Part shown: positions 46,901 to 58,445 of the stretch, piece after piece
How positions within the stretch are numbered: position 1 is the stretch's first letter
Layout of the letters: every line of letters starts with the position of its first letter
Assembly: GCA_018350325.1 (NCBI GenBank)
Contig: JAEVLN010000037.1
Coordinates: 124,001-188,000 of the forward strand
DNA: 64,000 bases
DNA from: Globodera rostochiensis
Lineage: Eukaryota > Nematoda > Chromadorea > Rhabditida > Heteroderidae
Reading direction: 5' to 3'
Position numbers and translations under genes: made by a program
The notes under the pieces: model-generated
Seen by the model: the letters and a program-made list of their open reading frames with translations, nothing else
Told to the model about the DNA's origin: nothing
The model's database searches: none

Positions 46901-49815
46901 TTTCGATATGTAAAACGTGTTTAAGCAGTAGCAGCTCTGAGCGATCATATGAAATTTGACTGATGATTAGCTATTTTGCTTAGTGATAGCTAAGACCGGA
47001 CGGGACCGAGATCCCGTCGAGATTTTTTTGGAATCTTGCGAGATTGAATTTGGGATCACGACTTCAAATGTTTGAAAATTTTCTGAGACGGTTTGTGCTC
47101 GAACGGGTCTGAATTCAGTACAGAAACAATAAAACCGCTTTTGTTTGCAAAAATATGCAAATTTTTGTCCACATTTTTATTGGGATCATTCACCGAGCGT
47201 TGTTAGCTTTATGCTTCAACGATATTGGCCAATTATTTGGACCAACATTGGACCAGCGGTCATCTTGCATAATCCATGGTTTTGGTGGGGGCAACGGCAA
47301 ACTTTGCATAAATAATCGCGCAACTTTGTGCTTGAGGCCAAAAGAAGAGGGGGGGGGGGGGGGGAAGGAAGAGGAAGAAATTGAAGGGATGAAGAAGAAG
47401 AAAGAAAGGTAAAAGAGAAGAAATTATGAAGTGGGGAAAGGAAGAGGAAGAAATTGAAGAAAAAAAAGAAGGTGAAAGAAGAAGAAATTGAGGGTATGAA
47501 GTGGGGAAAGGAAGAGGAAGAAATTGAAGGGATAAAGAAGAAAAAAAGAAGGTGAAAAAGGAAGAAATTGAGGGTATGAATAGCGGGCAAAACTTGCTTG
47601 AACCTTAACCGATTCAGACATTATAGCCATTCAAAAGCTCTTGACGAGAAGAAGCATACGATTGGACAAATCTTTAAAAGTTATGGGCAGAAAAAAGAAG
47701 AAATTGGGGGAGAAAGAAGAAAAAGGGATGTGGAAGAGGAAGAGGAAGAAATATATAGGATGATTGGAAGAGGATAAGAAAGGGACAAGAAGAGAGAGAG
47801 GCAGAATGCATTGTGCCGGGACATGATGATAATTGGATTTGCCATGCCGTTGCCCAATCAGTATCAAATTCCAATTGGCTTTTCAATTTGAATATGAAGA
47901 ATTGATGACTCAGTCATAAATTCAGCAAATTAATTAAACGCAATGAAATGTATCGAGAAATAATTATTTCTAAAATTGTGTTTTCAAAACATAAAATTTT
48001 TTACTCGATATTTAAGGTTAGGTAATTTAAAAATCATAATTTAATATAAAAAAATGTGTACAATGAAAAAAGAACAAATAAAAAAAGGCGGAATTGTGCA
48101 ATTTTGCGTGACCGTCAAAAACACTTCCATTGTTGCGAATTTTTGCCCGGGTTGATGCGTAACATTTTTCCGGCAAAATTTGGCCATTGTCCACGCATTT
48201 CACTCATCAAATTGGACAAAAAAGGGCTCTCCTTCTCTCAAAACTTCAAAAAAGCGATGCAAAAATATTACTATAAAATTGGATACACGAAAAAAGAGTT
48301 TAGCATTGATGCAGAAGGTAGCTAAGAAAATAAAATAAACAAAAATGAAATTTATTACCTAAATTAAAAAAAATCAAAGCTCAAACGGATTGGTTGAAAG
48401 TTGAACATGAAAAAGGATAACAAAAAAATCTAAATTAAATTAGGAGAAACCCCAATTTGTTAATTTGCCAATTTTAAGCAGACGGTATTCCGATTCCAAA
48501 AAATTTTCTGCGTCATGTAAAATAGTTCAAAATTTTAAATTTAACAAAATTTAAATGTTTTTTTCCTTGCATAAAATATAGTAAAACGGTTCTGACATGA
48601 TTTGGCAAAGTTACGATGGTTTTTTTTCAAAAAATATTACCAAAAATTTGCATCGCGCTCCTCTCGGCCCCATTAATGCTCCAATTTCTTCCCCCTCCCC
48701 CTTTCGTCCTCGCTGTTATTTGTTTGCACAATTTCTCAATTTTGCACATTTTATTCCATTTGTACAAAGCTCTTACTAAACGCACATTTGTTGTTTCCCA
48801 AATATATATAATAATTTATGCGTTTTAGTTTGCCTAAACACCGACAAGAAGTGTCAACAGTGCCAAATTAAGTGGCATTGGGGCATAGAAGGAAGAAAAT
48901 GATAATGGAAAAAACAATTTAAAAATTATAAATAAAAATTCATGAAATACTTTAAAAGCATAATTTTCTCGAACATGAATGCACAGAAAATAACAGTGCC
49001 AAATTAATGGCATTGGGGGCACAGAGGGAATAAAATGATAATGGAAATTTAAAAAACAATTTAAAAAAATAAAAACTCATAAAATACTTTAAAAGCATAA
49101 TTTTCTCGAACATGAATGCACACAAAATGAAATTAAAATCACAACCTCTCTCCCATTTTACTTTCGGAATAATGAATTTTGAAAATTTGTTTGAAAGCCC
49201 CGCCCGAGTCTCGAATCTCAAGTCTAGCAGTAATTAGGCATTGAACTTCTTTAGGTTTTTGGTGCGTACGATAAAATTGACATATTTTATTTTGTAGTAG
49301 GATTGGTTTGAGAGCCTTGGTCTTCTCACTCGAGAAAAGTCTCGGGTTATTTGATATCTCCGGTACTTGTGTAAATTGTTAGGTCTCGATTGCTATTCTT
49401 GGCCAAAACTATAAACTTTTAAAAGGATAAAATTTTATTTCCGGTGTCCTTTAAAGCGTTATGTGGAATATAAAAATTGGATAACAAAAACGCCTTTTCT
49501 TTTTTGTGAATCCCAAAGGAAGAATTTGGGAAGGATTTGATGTGATCGGATCGGATCGGTTGATGGAAAGGAATGGCCAAGAAGAGCCCATCATCACACA
49601 GCGGCAGCATCATCCAAATGATGTGTTGATGGGTCTTGGACACACGCCGCCGCCGGCGGGGACAATTGTTTCTTCGAGAATGGATGTGATGTGAGCTGGT
49701 TGGAGTTGGACGGCTTGAGGTGAGAGCAATGAATGATGTGATCTGCCAGCTCACTCACTCACTCACTCATTCATTCATTCATTCATTCATTCATTTGCAC
49801 TGCAAAAATGTCGGA
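43916..49815. other. Intergenic, no gene supported
   Basis: A block with gcgcgaacaattgg, gaccgctccaaaattgg and tcatcgtcg occurs at about 44490-44575 and again at 44890-44990. The phrase cagacaaaaatgcttgaata with ggttttaatccggg repeats at 45390 and 45585. A purine-rich gaagaggaagaaattgaagg array lies at 47350-47770. A block with agcataattttctcgaacat and agtgccaaattaa is duplicated at 48850-49130. A cact/catt microsatellite lies at 49750-49796. Open frames follow composition only. Confidence 0.5.
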
Positions 49816-49824
49816 AGATGCGGC

Positions 49825-50375
49825 AATTTTGAATGCCAGGGCATTTTTTTGTGATTCAATTTTTAAATTACAAAAAAATCTTTTAAAAAGCAAAAATAGT
49901 TTTGTGTTACAAAAAACAATTTTGTGATTCAATGTTTAAATTACAAAAATCTTTTAAAAAGCCAAAATAGTTTTGTGTTACAAAAAACAATTTTGTGATT
50001 CAATGTTTAAATTACAAAAATCTTTTAAAAAGCCAAAATAGTTTTGTGTTACCAAAAACAATTTTGTGATTCAATTTTTAAATTACAAAAATCTTTTAAA
50101 AAGCAAAAATAGTTTTGTGTTACCAAAAACAATTTTGTGATTCCAAGCAAAAATAGCTTTTGTTACCAAAAATAATTTTGAATGTCAGCATTTTTTGTGA
50201 TTCAATTTTTTCGAATTGTTTGGAACCGGTAACCGAATTGTTGGGTTCCGGTTAATCGAATTGTTTGTCCGGTTGCGAATTGTTAGGTTCCGCTAACCGA
50301 ATGTTGGGTTCCATTTAAACGAATTGTTTGGCGCCATTTAACCGAATTGTTTGGAACCGGTATCGAAAGCAATTC
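49825..50375. repeat. Composite repeat: ~68-bp ttttgtgttac unit plus aaccgaattgtttgg unit
   Basis: About five copies of a unit with agttttgtgttaccaaaaac and aattacaaaaatcttttaaa are followed at 50210-50360 by aaccgaattgttgggttccg variants. The second part is the reverse complement of the satellite at 61.2-63.0 kb, which is itself followed by the first unit. The two loci therefore carry the same two repeat families in a rearranged order. Confidence 0.8.
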
Positions 50376-50826
50376 CGGATCAGGGATTCCCCCACCCCGT
50401 ATCACGGCACAACGGCACATATCACTAGGGAATTTAAGCATTTAATCAATTCTTGTTTGAATTTGTGCCAAAATTTGTCTGCGTTTGGCATCCCTTTTTT
50501 TGGCATTGTAATGTTGCCGCCGTTTGGTCAACAAATGCGTGTTAAAGAAAATGGTCCAAATTTGTGCCGAAAATGCGCTTGTTTTAATAGAAAAGCAAAC
50601 ATAACAAAAATAACATTTATTATTGGCATTAAAATATTATTCAAATCAAATTAATTTATTTTTTATTTCTTATAACTAATAATTTATTTGAATTTTAATA
50701 CAACTATATTTAATTAATAAAACTAAAAACAGACAAAATTAAGTAAAAATATGGGCAATTCAACCAAAAAGAAAGCAAATCAAAGATCAACTTGAACGTA
50801 GCCCTCCCCAATATCATCTTAGGCTG
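50376..50826. other. Left flank of the retrotransposon
   Basis: AT-rich, no supported gene. Its last bases before the target duplication may continue a minus-strand coding segment seen at 58446-58549 on the other side of the insertion. Confidence 0.4.
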
Positions 50827-50831
50827 ATTCA

Positions 50832-51097
50832 ATTTAATCTTTTGCTGTGCCAATGGGACCGGCGAAGACCAATCAATGCTTAAGGGTTCGGCTCTCAACA
50901 CAATTTTACTCACTTTAAGAAAATGGGGCGAGGATAACCAAAAAAGCCAAAAGACAAAACAAGTGATGAGAACAAAAAGTAGGGGACAAAATACCAACAA
51001 AAATGAACATATTTGAATGGGTCAGAGGCGGGAAAACAAATCGCCAACAATATCTTTAAATTAACGTTAAAAGGTCCCAAATCACAAAACTCCAACA
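50832..51097 (-). repeat. 3' LTR
   Basis: In element orientation it begins tgttggagttttgtga and ends agattaaat. It matches the LTR at 58174-58440 except for one substitution (gtcagagg against gtcaaagg) and a one-base length difference near ataaccaaa. A short ttgggga lies just upstream as the only polypurine-like stretch. Confidence 0.92.
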
Positions 51098-51166
51098 TCC
51101 CCAAACAGTCAAAAAAGGTGTCCTCGCCGTCCCAAAGCGCGAAAGGTGGGGGGTCCGGGCGAACAG

Positions 51167-52680
51167 TCATCGGCGGAACGGTCGGAAGTCGGGCGGCGCG
51201 TCACGGCGGTGCGATCCGGCAAAGTGGCGGCCTTGCAACGGTTGAATCGGACGGTACGGATGGTGCCGAGCGGACTGCAACTTCCCTCCGGCATTCTGGC
51301 GAGATTCGGCCTGAACTCTCACTGAATGCGAAACGGCGGGACTGAAATCGGCCCGATTTCCCCCCGGGACGGTGACAACGGAATGGACGGATCGGATGTG
51401 CAGCGTCTCATCGCCCGGAAATGCCGTTTGGGAGTAAATCCACGCTTTCAGCGCTCGCACTCCGGCGTTCTTCAGAGTCCCTTCCTCGTCAATCAGATAG
51501 CCGTTGTGGCTGTCCCCAAATCGAAAAATCTCCAAGGCGGAGCGTCCCGTGGGCGTTGTTGACACCAAACTGATCGCCGGCGGCTCTTCAATCGCCCTCA
51601 TCTTCTCCACCAGCTTCAAATTCACTTCTCTTCACATTGACGAAAGGCGGAAAGCACCAAAATGTTCTGACGTGCCGAAATCGCTTGCAGAGTCCGGCGA
51701 GAAGTTTGAGCTGTTCGAACATGGCTTCGACCGTTTCTCCGTTGACAAGTGAGTCCCTCCCAACGATCACCAATAGAGCTTTCACTCGGCTGGACAGCAC
51801 TACCGGTTTGAAAGCGCGAATGACGTCCGCCACCGGTCCTCGATCGCCAATGCACGCGGACTGCTCAATGTACTCCGCCAACTTCCTGGCCGACGAATCT
51901 CCCAAAATCACGCGCTGGTGACTTATAAATCGCTCGGCTTTGTGTATTCTCATGGCCCGGACTTCTTCGAGAACCCACGCGCTTCGCTCGAAAACGGCTC
52001 TCCAGCCTTTCCTTTCAGCTTCCGGTAGCGCGGCGACTCCCTCGGGAATGTCCATCGCCAACAATTCGAATTTCGTCTTTGCCAGCGCTTGCCGTGCTTT
52101 GTCACAATTTCCGACCCAACCTTCCAGTGCCTTTTTTTGGTCCTCCTCCGATGGATAATTCCCCGTGCTGATTTGATCACCCCTTCGGCCCGAATAGAGG
52201 ATCAGTTCCAGCTTCGCTTCTCCTTCCACAATAGTCTTTACCATATTCTGTGCCGCTGACATCGAGGATGCTACTCCAGAACGCATCAGAAAAACGACCA
52301 GAAGAGCTTGCAGCGGTGTTTTGACGAGAATGCCTTCGAGCTGCGGATTTATGCCGGGAATTGGGTCGAGCTCTCCCAGATTGATTGAACCGCACATTTC
52401 ATGTTCGGGATCGTCGTTGCTGCACGTGGATGTCCAATTGAATCCGGCCGGTGCTCGTTCTTCAACTTCCATCTGTTCTGTAATGAAATTTGGTCCATTT
52501 TTCCGCATTTTTTCCGAATTTTCCCAACTTTCTGGATTTCTTCCTTCTTTCTTTTTCCCTTCCACTTCCATTTCCACCATTTCCCCCCAAACCGTTGCAA
52601 TTGTCCCCAATTGCACTAACACATTCCGATATGGGTTTTTCCCTTTCGGTAACGTTGAGATGTTAGGTATGCCCGGCGGA
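51167..52680 (-). pseudogene. Polyprotein extension downstream of integrase with SGNH/GDSL-hydrolase-like domain
   Basis: After the integrase tail the frame stays open for about 360 codons to 51588, shifts once near 51620, and runs on to 51167. The first part has a hydrophobic stretch (LQALLVVFLMRSGVASSMSA). Then comes a pattern like SGNH hydrolases: block I as RVILGDSSARKLAEYIE (GDS at about 51894-51902), block III as KALLVIVGRDSLVNGE where the family has GxND, and a last helix as LIDEEGTLKNAGVRALKAWI where the family has DxxH. The Ser is present but the usual Asn and His are not, so the domain may bind rather than cleave. It has no signal peptide or env-like features. The fold call is by eye and needs a profile search. 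Confidence 0.55.
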
Positions 52681-53880
52681 ACTTTTATTAATCTTTCCAG
52701 CGGGACTTTCATTGGCTCCGTTTTTTGGTTATCGACGGGGACTACCCAAGCTGACGAATTCGTTTTTCCCTGATCAGATATGGACCAAAGTGTGACCAGA
52801 GCAGTTTTTTGTGGCGCGATCACTTATGTGACCCCGGGAATACCACCATTACTCTCTCACCCTTTTCAAATTTTTCTGCTTTCACTTTCGATAACGCGTC
52901 ATACCATTCTTTCCCCTTAGCCTTAGCGTCTTCCGCATTTTTCCTTGCTTCTTCCAACATATTTAGGAGGTTCTCCCGAAACAGTTGCTGGTAATTATCA
53001 CTATCTATGGTGTATATGGGGTTAACCGGAAGTGGTTTCACTTCATCTAGAGGGAACCGAGCGTGTCGCCCGAACATCAGGGTGAACGGTGCAAATCCGG
53101 TTGTGTTTGACGGAGTAATATTGTAAGAGAATACGGCATATGCTAAGCGTTCGTCCCAAGTCCAGTTACTGCTTGTCGATTTTTTCAAAATCCCAATCAA
53201 AATTCTGTTAATACGCTCTGCCAAGCCGTTGCATTGGGGATCATAGTCTGCGGTAAATGACCTTTTTATTCCTAGAATTTTGCCAATTTCCTCCATCGTC
53301 GCGTTCAAGAATTCCTTCCCTCTATCAGAGTGAATTTTTGCCGGTGTTCCAAAAACCAGTGTGAATTTTTCGACAAAAATTTTTGCTACTGCATCGTTTG
53401 CGCGCGCGTTTCGCGTGTGAGCGCATATTCTACAGTTCAAATGTGCCTGGATGCAGTCCCTCAGCATATTAGGCCAGACATATTCCGTGCCGAGCTGGGC
53501 AAAAAGTTTTTTCCCACACATGTGGCCGGCACACTTTCCTTCATGCCGCTGACTGACCAGTTTCTTCCGAAATTTTGAGGGGACGAATAGTCTCAGTTTC
53601 CCTTTTTCATCGCTTAAATACAAAAGATTCTCAAAAATGGTGTATTTATGGCACGTGTCCAAAACTTTTTGCCGCTCGCGTGGGTCATTTGACATAGTTC
53701 GATGCTCTAAAAATTCGTAGACCGATTGCATTTCACTTTGTCTTGTCTCTTCGATCCATTCTTCCCGATTTTCATCCCACTCTTCCCGTCCTTCTGCAAT
53801 TGCATTCACCCCAATTTTCCTTATAAATGCCACTTCCTCTTCTTGCTCTGGTTCCGGCATTTGGTTTCCTTCTAGTGCTC
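52680..53880 (-). pseudogene. Retrotransposon integrase with internal deletion
   Basis: The zinc-binding domain is present (RHEGKCAGH, HLNCRICAHT). The catalytic core begins directly at NDAVAKIFVEKFTLVFGTP. The expected first Asp block and about 60 residues between HTRNA and NDAV are missing, with the junction in a gcgcgcgcg stretch near 53405. The second Asp (IHSDRGKEF) and the Glu (GLAERINR) are present with the family spacing. The C-terminal part (GPYLI...VPLERLIKVP) is reached only after a TGA at 52820-52822 and a one-base shift near 52765. Confidence 0.88.
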
Positions 53881-55326
53881 GCGAGCTGGAAAGGATATCG
53901 GCCACTACATTTTTCTTCCCCGGCTGATACTCCACTTTTAGAATAAATTTCGAACAGATTTCCAGGAGCCAGCGATCGATTCTCGCATTGCCCGTTTCTT
54001 TCTTACTACGGAACATCCAAATGAGCGCTTTATGGTCCGTTATCACCCGGGTCGGAATCATTGTTATGAACTGCGCGAATTTTTTGACGCCGAATCTTAT
54101 CGATAGAGCTTCGAGTTCGGTTGCACTGTACCGCGACTCGTGGACGTTGCACTGTCTAGACGCAAAATAAATTGGTCGAATGTTATTTTGGGGGTCTTGC
54201 TGACACAAAATAGCAGCTATTCCAATTTTGCTCGCGTCCGTCATTATGATAAACGGTCTTTTTTGGTCATTTCTTGCTGCCTCAAAATCGGGGAAGTACA
54301 GCACTGCATTCTCCAACATTCTGGCCTTTAAATCTGCGATCGCTTTTTTTCTTTCTCGCCAAGCTCAAATTTCGCTTTTTCACTAATCAATCGGTAGAGC
54401 GGAGCCGCTATTTCTCCGAAAGAATGAATGAACTTCCTATAATATATCAGAAAACCAAGCAATGAGTGTAACTCTTTTTTGGTGGCTGGTAATGGAAGGT
54501 CCACTACCGGTTTAACTTTGCTGCATCCATTTTTATTCCCTCCGTCGTAAGGATGTGGCCTAAAAAGGGTAACTCGCTTACACAAACGGCATTTCGACAA
54601 TCTTAGCTTTAACCCGGCTTCTTCAATCCGTCGGAACACTATTTTCAGATGGTCTAAATGTTCGGTGAATGATTTTGAGGCCACTAATATGTCATCAATG
54701 TAGATGAACAAAATATCATTTATTAGCCCTTCAAACAGGTACGACATGAAGCGCTAGAAAGTCGCGACAGCATTTGTCAACCCGAATGGCATCACGTTGA
54801 ACTCGTGAAGCCCGTATTCGGTGGCGAATGCGGTTTTCTTTTTTGAACCCTCTTCCATTCTTATTTGCCAGTACCCTGACATAAAATCCAAAGTGCTGAA
54901 AACTTTTCGACCTCCAAGCATTAAAAGTGTATTATCAATATTCGGGAGCGGGAAACTATCCTTGCGAGTTATTGCGTTTACTGCCCGATAGTCAACACAA
55001 AATCTCAGGGTTCCGTCTTTTTTCGGTACGATGACAATTGGGCTTGCCCACGGGGACTGTGACGGCTGGATTAGACCTCTTCCCAAATAGTCCTGAAGCA
55101 TTTCAGCGATCTTCTCCCTATACACATACGGTACTGATCTCATTCTCTGCTTGATCGGTGCCTCAACCCCCGTTTCTACTCGGTGTTCCACCAGATTGGT
55201 CTGGGTCAGTTCGTTTTCGTTCACTGCAAAAATTTCCAAAAATTCTAAGCAAATTTTCTCCAGCTCGCTTCTTTCAGTTTCCCCCGCTGTTCCCATTTTC
55301 TCCTGCAAAATGTTTTTGATTTCCAC
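53880..55326 (-). pseudogene. pol: Retrotransposon reverse transcriptase and RNase H, interrupted
   Basis: RT motifs in order are SPWASPIVIVPKKDGTLRFC, VDYRAVNAITRKDSFPLPN, FSTLDFMSGYWQI, NVMPFGLTNA and the catalytic YIDD (about 54691-54702). A TAG at 54751-54753 replaces the usual Gln of the TFQRFM block. A pair of compensating frame changes garbles about 20 residues near 54560, and a shift in an A-run near 54345 precedes RNase H. RNase H shows FIIMTDASKIGIAAIL, ATELEAL and VITDHKAL. No active enzyme can be made from this copy. Confidence 0.92.
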
Positions 55327-56330
55327 TCACCGGTCACAGTTTGGTTGGGTCCCTTCCTCATTTTGGATGACTAACACAATGGGGCTGGACAGAAAGTTCT
55401 CAACTTCTTCTACGCGGCCTGCCTTTTCTGCAACTCCTACTTTTTCGTTCTCTTCCAAAGTGACTGCCTTCGTCGAGAAATTCGTGACTGGAACGATGAC
55501 TTTCCCCTTTTCCACTCTTGCTACCGTTGGTTCGACTCGAATTTTGGATCCCTTTTCCGGAATTGCCACAATTTCGGTGTTTTCGAATTTCCGTGAAATT
55601 TCCAATTCGACTAATTTGGTGGTTTGCGGCACCACTGTCGTTCTATAAATGACTGTCAGGAACTCTTTCTTTTCGATTTCGGTTTTTTCGAATTTGATCA
55701 TCGACTTGTTCACCTGGTCGTAAAGCTTAAACCCTAAGTCATTTAAAGAATTGGTCCCGAATAGCAAATCGAAGCCGATGGGTGCTTTTGTTATGTGAAA
55801 GTTGATTGGAATTTCTTCCCCGGACCCTCGCCGTTTGACTGGTAGGCTCAGTGTTCCAAAGCACTCTAAGCGCTGGCCGTTCACATCCACAATATGAGCG
55901 CAAGGCTTACCGATTTTCCGACAGTCCCCGTTGACATTACTCTGTCTAGCCAATTTGTAGAAGTAATTGGCACTGATTAAAGATATCTGAGCGCCCCCAT
56001 CAAGCATTGCCTCGGTTTTCTGCCCCAAAATTTCGACTTGCACAACCATAATTTTGCCAATTGTCTGTTGTTCCCTATCCTCCTCATCGAACTCAGCACT
56101 CTTTCGGAAAAACTCGTCAACTTCGGGCTTTAATTCGATTTTTCCGAGGCGTATGTTTGCCTGCGGGACTTCTTCTTTTTGGACAACAAGGCAGTTTTGC
56201 TTCAGAAAATTGCTTGACTGGTGGAAATTAGGCCTATTTGTCTCATTTTTCGGGGTTGGTGGGCCCATTGGTGTTTTATTCGCACCAGTTACTGCCGAAT
56301 TTCTATAGAGTTGTGCCTGCGGACGTTGGG
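55327..56330 (-). pseudogene. Retrotransposon protease and linker, ending at an in-frame TGA
   Basis: The aspartic-protease active site is seen as AMLDGGAQISLISANYF (Asp codon near 56001). A flap region and a C-terminal Gly-containing strand (GFDLLFGTNSLNDLGF) follow. The frame runs in phase with the preceding Gag segment and with RT, separated from RT only by a TGA at 55327-55329. That stop could be a readthrough signal, but two other stops downstream make a mutation more likely. Confidence 0.85.
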
Positions 56331-57901
56331 AATTCGGTTCGAAAGCCCTTACTTTTCTACAGTCACGCGCGAAATGTCCAGTTTCGTTGCAATTATAACA
56401 CTTTAACTGCATTCTGTTCGGTGGTGATTGGAAACTTTCTCTAACCGGTGGTTGTCTCTGGTTTCTGATTTGGAAATTTTGGGTGGGACTTTCATAAACA
56501 CTCCTTCTGTTTGCCCCATATCGATTAGTCGTGTCTTCGCTCTCTGTGCGCACAGTAAGTCGTTTCGCAGCCCGTTGGGTTGCCTCTGCTCTCGCAGCTA
56601 ATGAAATGAAGTGGTCTAGCGACATGCCCGGAACTCTGACCAGTTCGAGATTTAGCGCCAAATCAGGGTTACCAATCGCACGCAGTAAAAGTTTATCGCA
56701 TAGTCGTCGCTTAGATGCTGGGGAAGTCCGGTGTAAGCCCTCCTAACCAGTGATGAAATCCGACCCGCCAGGTCATCAAGCTCTTCGGATGGACCCCTTT
56801 TTACTCCCTGCATTAGTTGGTCAAATGCGCTGTGTTCTTTCGCGTCTGTTTCCTCAAGCAAATTTAGCATTTCGCGCCTTATGCTTTCATAGCGATACGG
56901 CTGCGTTGCCTTTGCGGATTCTAACGCGCGTTCAGCGCGTCCACAGACTTTGCTGTCTAACGCTATGATACGCCTTTTATCGGGCCATCCCTCTGTATAG
57001 GCGTCAAATTTTTTGAAAAACCGTCTAATTTCATCCATCCATTCTTTTCCCTTTAGATCACTAATGCGCTCTAACACCATATTGAATTCCAGGTTGCTTG
57101 GACCTGCAAAATTGCTTAGTGGTTGCGCGGGGTTTTGCACCAACACATACTGTTGCGCTGCCGCTGGTTGGCCTACATTTGGTTGCGGGATATAATTGAA
57201 ATTCGTTGTGGCTGGCGCTTGCGGGAAATTTAGGTTTGGGTTTGGTGCTGCGTTTTGGGTTGGTCCGGCTCCTGGGTAATTTCCGTTAAACTGCCACATT
57301 GGAGCCTGTAGCGGTTGTCCCTGGTATACTGGGTATGGGTGCTGAGGCGCGAAAGACGCTGCCGCCGGATTCTGGGCGATAAAATGCCCGTGGAGACCCG
57401 TGGGTATTATCTGTATTGCGGTTGACTAATGGCATTCTGAGGAAGGGTTGGTACCGGCCGAATGACACTCTTTTCGTATGGCTGTTGCTGGTTACTTCCA
57501 GTGTGCGGGTGGGTATTTCCCTGCCCCATAATTACTGGGTCGGTACCTTCACCCAAATTTTGCTGCGCGTTGCCACCGTTTTGTGCCGGATCTCTGTTCG
57601 GTTCAATGCTGACATGCAATAATCTCTGCCTGAGCTGCTCGTCCGCCATTCTTGAATCTAAGTTTTGCAAATTTCCGTCATTTCTTCCCGCGTTGACGTT
57701 AATAAACTGAACAGGGGAAATCGACATATTATGCTGACTCTGATGCAAATCTTCTGCTGAATTTTGGTGACCCTGCTGAAATCTTTGCTCAACTTCCTCA
57801 TGCTGTTCTTGGTTTCCACGAAAATTTCCTTGTCTGTCCAATGCCAGTCCTAAATTCAATGCTCTTCGACGAGTCAGTGGCGGCGAGCGTGTAACAAACA
57901 T
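56330..57901 (-). pseudogene. gag: Retrotransposon Gag, frameshifted
   Basis: Coding starts at an ATG at 57901 with a Gln/Asn-rich N-terminal part. The frame shifts near 57415, continues through a capsid-like segment (WMDEIRRFFKKFDAYTEGWP, YRYESIRREMLNLLEE) and shifts again near 56700 before DKLLLRAIGNPDLALNLELV. A CCHC zinc knuckle (CYNCNETGHFARDC) lies at about 56359-56400, the nucleocapsid RNA-binding motif. Both shifts are single-base events, so the protein would be truncated. Confidence 0.85.
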
Positions 57902-58173
57902 GACACTCAAATCCCGGCCTGGGTATGTCCAAAATCAAGTCGACTGGTGATGAAGTATACCGGCCCGGTTTTCACTTTGCAAAACAAATTACAAAATTTG
58001 AGATTCGACCCGAATTCTCAACAATTTCTCTCCGCTTCGCTTTTCCGACAAATTTTCGTGCTTTGCTGCCGTTCGTCCTGTCCTAGGATCGATTTTCGAT
58101 GAGGGCGGCCTGCCTCTCTTCGAATCTCCTCTGTTGAACAATTACGATACCTGTTCGTCCTCGGGAGCGCCAA

Positions 58174-58440
58174 ATTTAATCTTTTGCTGTGCCAATGGGA
58201 CCGGCGAAGACCAATCAATGCTTAAGGGTTCGGCTCTCAACACAATTTTACTCACTTTAAGAAAATGGGGCGAGGATAACCAAAGAAAGCCAAAAGACAA
58301 AACAAGTGATGAGAACAAAAAGTAGGGGACAAAATACCAACAAAAATGAACATATTTGAATGGGTCAAAGGCGGGAAAACAAATCGCCAACAATATCTTT
58401 AAATTAACGTTAAAAGGTCCCAAATCACAAAACTCCAACA
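58174..58440 (-). repeat. 5' LTR
   Basis: Partner of the LTR at 50832-51097, starting with tgttggag directly inside the attca target duplication. It should contain the element's promoter; no TATA motif is obvious in AT-rich sequence. Confidence 0.92.
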
Positions 58441-58445
58441 ATTCA

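Larger units (their letters stand above)
50832..58440 (-). mobile_element. Ty3/gypsy LTR retrotransposon, full length but inactivated
   Basis: The element is 7.6 kb, bounded by ~267-bp LTRs and flanked by a 5-bp target duplication, attca (50827-50831 and 58441-58445). The order Gag, protease, RT, RNase H, integrase is Ty3/gypsy. Immediately inside the 5' LTR is ttggcgctcccgagg, a plausible tRNA primer-binding site (58155-58173). The polyprotein reads through most of its length in related frames but is interrupted by three in-frame stops and several single-base frameshifts, and the integrase core has lost its first part. Only about two differences separate the LTRs, so insertion is recent. The polyprotein extends well past integrase to within about 70 bp of the 3' LTR. 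Confidence 0.95.

Noticed and set aside
47216..47867. Minus-strand frames rich in Phe/Ser/Leu (e.g. 124 codons)
   Set aside because: Produced by the purine-rich gaagaggaagaaattgaagg array on the opposite strand.
51167..52680. Retroviral envelope gene downstream of integrase
   Set aside because: No signal peptide, no furin site, no Cys-rich ectodomain, no C-terminal membrane anchor; the motif pattern is SGNH-like instead.
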